From assembly GCA_017394805.1 (NCBI GenBank), contig JAFPXC010000033.1:1-64000 (forward strand): a stretch of 64,000 bases of DNA, in the 5' to 3' direction. The notes beneath the pieces are model-generated. The model had not been told where the DNA came from. It worked only from the letters and a program-made list of their open reading frames with translations, and did no database searches. Both the position numbers and the translations under genes were made by a program. Origin of the DNA: Clostridia bacterium (GTDB taxonomy: Bacteria > Bacillota > Clostridia > Christensenellales > CAG-1252). Positions 59,145 through 64,000 of the stretch are shown piece after piece. Within the stretch, counting starts at the first letter, position 1. The number at the start of each line of letters is the position of its first letter.

Positions 59145-60434
59145 TTACAACTGTTCAACAAACAGTTTCATATGTTCCAGGGCACGCGCCGCATACGCGC
59201 CTTTGCGCTGCTTCTTATCCCGCACGCCCTCAATGGTCGGCAACAAGCCGAAATTGCTGTTCATAGGTTCCAACCACTCGATGGTGGGGTTGGAAATATA
59301 GCGGCACAAAGCCCCTATCATCGTGTATTCGTCGGGTACTACGGCGGGTTTCCCCGCGAGGCGCCTTGCCATCGACAGGCCGGCCACCAACCCCGACATC
59401 GTACTCTCCATGTACCCCTCTACGCCCGACAACTGTCCCGCGACGTACACGTTTTTATGCTCTTTGAGCATAAAGGTCTCGTCCAGCACTCTGGGCGCGT
59501 TGATATAGGTATTGCGGTGCATCACGCCGTAGCGCAGATACTCGGCGTTTTCAAGCCCCGGTATCAACCCGAACACCCGCTTTTGCTCGCCGAATTTCAG
59601 GTTGGTCTGGAAGCCCACCAAGTTATACGTATCTCCCGCCGTGTTCTCCTTGCGCAGTTGCAACACCGCGTAGTATTTTTCTCCGTTTTTCCCGCGTATG
59701 CCCACGGGGCGCAGGGGACCGAACCGCATAGCGTCCTCCCCGCGTTTGGCCATCACCTCTATGGGCATACAATTCTCGTAAAAGGTGGCGTTCAGGAGTT
59801 TGTCCTCCACGCACTCGGCCTCTATGAGCGCCCGATAAAAGGCGAGGTATTCCTCTTTGTTCATGCCGCAGTTGAGGTAGTCGTCCGTGCCCTTGCCGTA
59901 TCGCGCCGCCGCGAACACTTTATCTCGGTCGAGGCTGTCCGCCGACACGATGGGGGCCACCGCGTCGCAAAAACTCATGCCGTCCCCCGCCACTTTGCGC
60001 AACTCCGCGGCCATGGCGTCCGAGGTCAACGGACCGGTGGCCACAATGGTAGGCACGTCGTACGCTATGGCGGTCGCTTCTTCGCGCACCACGGTCAACC
60101 CGTCGAAGGCAAAGAGCCTTTTTTCTATCTCGCGGCTAAAGACCACTCTATCCACGGCCAACGCCCCGCCCGCGGGCACTCTCGCCGCTTCCGCCGCGTC
60201 GAGGAGCATACAATCGAGCATACGCATCTCGGCTTTCAAAAGTCCGCTCGACGTGTCCTCGAGGTCGCTTTTGAGGCTGTTGGAGCACACCAATTCCCCC
60301 AGCATATCCGTACGATGCGCACCCGTCGTCTTATGGGGACGCATTTCGTACAAATCCACTTGGTAGCCGCGTTTCAGCAGTTGATACGCCGCTTCCGAGC
60401 CGGCCAGTCCGCCGCCGATCACCCGTACCTTCAC
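59145..60434 (-). CDS. trmFO: methylenetetrahydrofolate-tRNA-(uracil-5-)-methyltransferase
   Basis: Makes m5U54 in the tRNA T-loop from methylene-THF and FAD. 429 residues, with the N-terminal FAD motif VIGGGLAGSEAAYQL, then ELVCSNSLKSD with the conserved Cys and the C-terminal GQLSGVEGYMESTMSGL. The start is GTG at 60434 with AAGGAG upstream. Its substrate base is U54, adjacent to the odd C55 of tRNA-Gly(GCC) at 167. Confidence 0.97.
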   Translation of the reverse strand: MKVRVIGGGLAGSEAAYQLLKRGYQVDLYEMRPHKTTGAHRTDMLGELVCSNSLKSDLEDTSSGLLKAEMRMLDCMLLDAAEAARVPAGGALAVDRVVFSREIEKRLFAFDGLTVVREEATAIAYDVPTIVATGPLTSDAMAAELRKVAGDGMSFCDAVAPIVSADSLDRDKVFAAARYGKGTDDYLNCGMNKEEYLAFYRALIEAECVEDKLLNATFYENCMPIEVMAKRGEDAMRFGPLRPVGIRGKNGEKYYAVLQLRKENTAGDTYNLVGFQTNLKFGEQKRVFGLIPGLENAEYLRYGVMHRNTYINAPRVLDETFMLKEHKNVYVAGQLSGVEGYMESTMSGLVAGLSMARRLAGKPAVVPDEYTMIGALCRYISNPTIEWLEPMNSNFGLLPTIEGVRDKKQRKGAYAARALEHMKLFVEQL

Positions 60435-60437
60435 CGC

Positions 60438-62558
60438 CTACTCCTTCTTATCGTCTTTCTTGTCGCGGTTATCCGCGATCACTTCCACGTGCGCGCATTT
60501 GGTACACTTATATTTCAGCAATCCTCGATAATTGATCTGTTTCATCGTCGCGCCGCATTCGGGGCAGAAATAAGGCGCCGGCAGATCCCACGCCGCAAAG
60601 TCGCACTTGGGCGTGGCGTTGTAGCCCGTACAGCCGTAGAACTTCTTGCCCGATTTGGACATCTTCTCCACCACGTCCCTGCCACAGCGGGGGCACTTGC
60701 CCACGACGTTGGTATCGAGGCTCATCGTGCTCTTGCAGGCGGGATAGTTGGGGCAGGCGAGGAACTTGCCGTTCCTGCCCTCTTTTATCACCATAAACGC
60801 GCCGCACTTGGGACACTTCACGTCGGTCTCCTCGGCGGGCTTTTTGGTGCCCGTATCGTGCGCGGCCTCGATGACGTGTTGCAAAAACGCGGGATAAAAG
60901 TCGGCAATGAGGTTTTGCCATTCGCGCTTGCCGTCCGCTATGTCGTCCAAGGATTTCTCCATATTGGCGGTAAACTTCAGGTCGAGTATATCCGAGAAAT
61001 GCTTATTCATCTCGTCCACCACCCGTTCGCCCAATTCGGTCGCCGCCATATACTTGCCCTCGCGGGTGGTATACGCGCGCTTCGACAGCACGCTTATGAT
61101 GGTGGCGTAGGTGCTGGGACGACCTATACCGTTCTCCTCCATGGCCTTGATAAGGCTGCTTTCCGAGTAGCGTTGGGGGGGCTTGGTGAACTTTTGCTCG
61201 TATTTGAGTTCGTCCTCCGTCAGCACGTCGCCCTCTTGCATGGGAGAGGTAATATCGCCCGTTTCCTCGTCCGAGTCGGAGGTTTTCACTTCGCTGTACG
61301 CGGCGGTATATCCCGCGAATTTCAACGCTCTGCCTTTGGTATGGAAGCCGTAATTTTGATCGGCATCCGCCTGCACGCCCACGCGAATATCCAAGGTATT
61401 ATAGAGAGCGGGCATCATTTGCGACGCCACGAAGCGGTCGTAGATGAGTTTGTACACGAGGTAATTGTTGTGCGACAACTTCTTCTTCATGCTCTCGGGC
61501 GTGCGGTCGAGGCTGATGGGACGAATGGCCTCGTGCGCGTCCTGCGCTTGGTTGGAGGTCTTATAATTGACGGGCGACTTGGGCAAATAGTCCGCGCCGT
61601 ACTTCTTTTCGATATAGCGGCGGGCGTCGAAGATGGCGTCCGTAGACACGCGCACGCTGTCCGTACGGATATAGGTCACCAGAGCCACGTGCCCTTCGCC
61701 GTCTATCTCCACGCCCTCGTACAGTTGCTGTGCGATCTGCATGACGGTAGGCGCGCTCATGGCGAATTTGCTGGTGGCGTCCTGTTGCAGCGTCGACGTC
61801 GTAAAAGGCGGTTGCGGGAAGGACTTGCGCACGGCCTTCTTCACCGAATCCACCACGAAATCCTTGCCCTTCATCTTGGCGAGCATCTCGTCCAATTCGG
61901 CCTTGGACTCTATGCGGTGTTTCTTGCCGTTTATCTCCTCGAAGGTGGCCTTTATCTTGCTGTCGTCCTGGTGCAGCAAAGCCTGCAACGTCCAATACTC
62001 TTGGGGTACGAACCCGCGCACTTCGCGCTCGCGGTCCACCAGCATACGCAAGGCCGCCGACTGCACTCTGCCCGCCGACAACCCCGGCTTGATTTTGCGG
62101 CTGATTACGGGGCTGATTTTGTAGCCCACCAATCGGTCGAGGACGCGTCGCGCCTGCTGGGCGTTGACGAGGTTCATATCTATCTGACGGGGCGCGGCCA
62201 ACGCGTTGGTCACGGCCTTTTTGCTGATCTCGTGAAACTCGATGCGGTTGTTGGACGTAGGCGGCAATCCCAGGTTGGTCGCCAAGTGCCAACTGATGGC
62301 CTCTCCCTCGCGGTCGGGGTCGGTTGCGAGGTAGACTTCTTTGGCCTTGGCCACGTCCTGTTTGAGGGCTTCCAACGTCCTCACCTTATCGGGATTGATC
62401 TCATAGACCGGCTTGTAATTGTTGTCGATCTCGATGCCGAGATTGCGGGTAGGCAGGTCGCAAATATGCCCGCCGCTCGCTCTCACGCGGAAATCCGAAC
62501 CCAGATACTTCTCGATTGTCTTTGCCTTTTTGGGCGATTCTACGATGACTAACTTCAT
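60438..62558 (-). CDS. topA: DNA topoisomerase I
   Basis: A type IA enzyme that relaxes negative supercoils. 706 residues. A TOPRIM domain (VESPKKAKTIEKYLG and DPDREGEAISWHL), the active-site Tyr in VTYIRTDSVR, and three C-terminal zinc fingers (CPKCG...CPNYPAC; CPRCG...CTGYNATPKC; CPECG...CTKC). Length is typical. It lies 3 bp upstream of trmFO. Confidence 0.98.
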   Translation of the reverse strand: MKLVIVESPKKAKTIEKYLGSDFRVRASGGHICDLPTRNLGIEIDNNYKPVYEINPDKVRTLEALKQDVAKAKEVYLATDPDREGEAISWHLATNLGLPPTSNNRIEFHEISKKAVTNALAAPRQIDMNLVNAQQARRVLDRLVGYKISPVISRKIKPGLSAGRVQSAALRMLVDREREVRGFVPQEYWTLQALLHQDDSKIKATFEEINGKKHRIESKAELDEMLAKMKGKDFVVDSVKKAVRKSFPQPPFTTSTLQQDATSKFAMSAPTVMQIAQQLYEGVEIDGEGHVALVTYIRTDSVRVSTDAIFDARRYIEKKYGADYLPKSPVNYKTSNQAQDAHEAIRPISLDRTPESMKKKLSHNNYLVYKLIYDRFVASQMMPALYNTLDIRVGVQADADQNYGFHTKGRALKFAGYTAAYSEVKTSDSDEETGDITSPMQEGDVLTEDELKYEQKFTKPPQRYSESSLIKAMEENGIGRPSTYATIISVLSKRAYTTREGKYMAATELGERVVDEMNKHFSDILDLKFTANMEKSLDDIADGKREWQNLIADFYPAFLQHVIEAAHDTGTKKPAEETDVKCPKCGAFMVIKEGRNGKFLACPNYPACKSTMSLDTNVVGKCPRCGRDVVEKMSKSGKKFYGCTGYNATPKCDFAAWDLPAPYFCPECGATMKQINYRGLLKYKCTKCAHVEVIADNRDKKDDKKE

Positions 62559-62570
62559 GATGCCTCCGAT

Positions 62571-63653
62571 TTATTTTCCATAATAATTGCCGCCGAGTTT
62601 CTTCATCAACCCCATCAACTCCAATTTGGTGAGGATGGGCGTCAACTCGCTTACGGTCATTTGGGTCAGCGCCATCAATTCCTCGACGTGCCTATCTCCC
62701 TCTTCGACCGCGTCCACGATCTGCGCTTCCACCATATCCAACTGAATATCGCAGGGCGCGCCCCGATCGACGGCAACGTGGTAATATTCCAATATATCGT
62801 ATGCGGTGGTCACCAAAGCCCCCTGCATACTCTTCAACAGATTATTCGTACCCACCGACGCCTTGCTATAGATATTGCCGGGCACGGCGAACACGTCTTT
62901 GGCCTGCTCCAACGCGTGGTTGGCGGTGATCAACGCGCCGCTCTTGTCGCCCGCCTCTGTCACCAACACGCCCATAGCCAAAGCGCTGATGATACGATTG
63001 CGCTCCACGAAGGTGTATTGCTGTACCGTGGTACCCAACGGGTATTCACTCACCAATAGGCCCTTTTCGGCTATCTCGCGGAAGAGTTCCCTATTCTCGG
63101 CGGGGTACACTTTGTCCAGCCCGCACGGCAGCACGCCCACCGTCAACTTGTCGTAGGACAACGCGGTGCGATGCGCCACGGTATCCACGCCGCGCGCCAG
63201 CCCCGACACGATGCAAAACCCGTGCGTCACGAGGTCGGCCACCATGTTTTGGGTGACGTCCCGTCCGTAGCGGGTGATATTGCGCGTGCCCACCACGGCG
63301 ATATTGCGCCCCGCGAGCAAGGTCAGGTCGCCTTGGCAATACAAGGCCACGGGCGGTTGCGCCAAGTCGTGCAAGTCGTCGGGATACCGCTCGTCCACGG
63401 GGGTCAGAGCCACCGCGCCCATACGGTCGAGGGCCGCAATCTCCTTCTCCACCAAGCCCTTGTCGATGGTTTCCGCCAGTAGGTCGCACACTTCCTTGCC
63501 GAGGGGTTCTTCGAGTTCGCCCCGACGCACGGCGAAGGACTCCATCAACGCGCCGAGGTCATCGGTGTATTCGAGTATTCTACGCCGCCTGACGGGCGTC
63601 ATTTTGGGCGTCAAGGACAGCCATATATAGGCTTTTTGCTCGGTCGTGTACAT
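62571..63653 (-). CDS. dprA: DNA-processing protein DprA (Smf)
   Basis: Loads RecA on incoming single-stranded DNA in transformation. 360 residues with a SAM-like N-terminal domain, the Rossmann fold core (AVVGTRNITRYGRDV, SGLARGVDTVAH, VSEYPLGTTV, RNRIISAL) and a C-terminal winged-helix domain. GGAG precedes the ATG. No com operon is in the window, so competence is not shown. Confidence 0.96.
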   Translation of the reverse strand: MYTTEQKAYIWLSLTPKMTPVRRRRILEYTDDLGALMESFAVRRGELEEPLGKEVCDLLAETIDKGLVEKEIAALDRMGAVALTPVDERYPDDLHDLAQPPVALYCQGDLTLLAGRNIAVVGTRNITRYGRDVTQNMVADLVTHGFCIVSGLARGVDTVAHRTALSYDKLTVGVLPCGLDKVYPAENRELFREIAEKGLLVSEYPLGTTVQQYTFVERNRIISALAMGVLVTEAGDKSGALITANHALEQAKDVFAVPGNIYSKASVGTNNLLKSMQGALVTTAYDILEYYHVAVDRGAPCDIQLDMVEAQIVDAVEEGDRHVEELMALTQMTVSELTPILTKLELMGLMKKLGGNYYGK

Positions 63654-63654
63654 A

Positions 63655-64000
63655 CTAACTCCAATACTTCCTGTCCAGCGAGCGGTATTGAATAGCCTCG
63701 GACAAGTGGTTGACTTTGATATCCGCGCTACCCTCTATGTCCGCGATGGTACGCGCTACGCGCAGTATGCGGTACGAGGCGCGTGCGGACAGTCCGAGTT
63801 TGTGGAAAGCAAGTTCCAACAGGCCCTCGCATTCCTTGTCCAACGCGCAGTATTTCTTGATTTCGCGGTTACTCATCTCGCTGTTGGTCAGCATAGGCAG
63901 ATTTTTGTACCGCTCCCTCTGCAACTCGCGCACTCGGACGACTCTTTCGCGTATGGCGGCCGAATTCTCTGCGGGCCGGGCGGCAGAGAACTCCCCATAG
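63655..64000 (-). CDS. comM: YifB/ComM-type Mg-chelatase-like ATPase, C-terminal part (5' end outside window)
   Basis: About 115 C-terminal residues, open to the window edge. EFSAARPAENSAAIRERV and the following LDKECEGLLELAFHKLGLSARASYRILRVARTIADIEG are the typical end of the YifB/ComM family, an AAA+ branch-migration helicase used in transformation. The stop lies 1 bp before the dprA ATG. The true start is beyond 64000. Confidence 0.92.
   Translation of the reverse strand, partial: YGEFSAARPAENSAAIRERVVRVRELQRERYKNLPMLTNSEMSNREIKKYCALDKECEGLLELAFHKLGLSARASYRILRVARTIADIEGSADIKVNHLSEAIQYRSLDRKYWS

Noticed and set aside
59172-62552. A 1,126-codon plus-strand frame opposite trmFO and topA
   Set aside because: His/Arg/Leu-rich translation without motifs; both minus-strand genes beneath it are unmistakable.

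Overview
The window comes from the chromosome of a fairly GC-rich, endospore-forming Firmicute, most likely a member of Clostridia. This rests on spoIVA, a spoVB-like flippase gene and a 24-codon spoVM; on RNase Y and RNase J; on Prp beside a ribosomal protein L27 with a Firmicutes-type cleavable N-terminus; and on gene order like Bacillus subtilis in two blocks (yicC-gmk-rpoZ-coaBC-priA-def-fmt-rsmB-rlmN-rsgA-rpe-spoVM, and comM-dprA-topA-trmFO-hslV-hslU). Genus and species cannot be read from the sequence. Most of the window is housekeeping DNA in compact, overlapping, mostly minus-strand operons.

Layout. 1-352: tandem tRNA-Gly(GCC) units, one with an interrupted T-loop, then tRNA-Lys and a terminator. 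353-7632: an orphan P-loop kinase, rny, a self-cleaving XRE/S24 repressor with two matching operators, spoIVA, pdxK and an aminotransferase. 7667-13777: operon rnj - glycosyltransferase - ppiB - DUF512 radical SAM - der. 13800-22690: a nucleotidyltransferase, a split TauE/SafE pair, a 1,370-residue five-repeat surface lipoprotein, a LysM protein, a spoVB-like flippase, and folT under a tetrahydrofolate riboswitch.

22700-24444 is the accessory island of the window. It holds a small ORF with promoter and Shine-Dalgarno but no usable ATG, an AT-rich methyltransferase gene, an array of hairpins separated by 8-bp words, two copies of an 86-88-bp repeat, and three copies of the tRNA-Gly 3' end, the last belonging to an intact tRNA-Gly(CCC). 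It looks like a gene cassette or small integrative unit next to a tRNA gene. 24500-31290: an HD hydrolase, a TfoX-N protein, an SGNH hydrolase, a GH36-type glycosidase, a divergent pair plsC-like / rlmL-like whose promoters abut their start codons, and ung. 31290-37450: rplU-prp-rpmA, a membrane zinc-ribbon protein, and the operon tyrS-yigZ-recX-birA-P1 peptidase. 37487-39904: maf-mreB-coaX. 39960-50425: the yicC-to-rpe/spoVM run. 50438-64000: comM(partial)-dprA-topA-trmFO-hslVU-hisS-iscS-small membrane protein-pcrA-ligA, closed by a terminator.

How the genes work together. SpoVM and SpoIVA, encoded 35 kb apart, are partners in spore-coat basement-layer assembly. Prp removes the N-terminal extension of the adjacent L27. 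Def and Fmt process and create formyl-Met. HslV and HslU form one protease. RNase Y and RNase J are the main RNA-decay nucleases.
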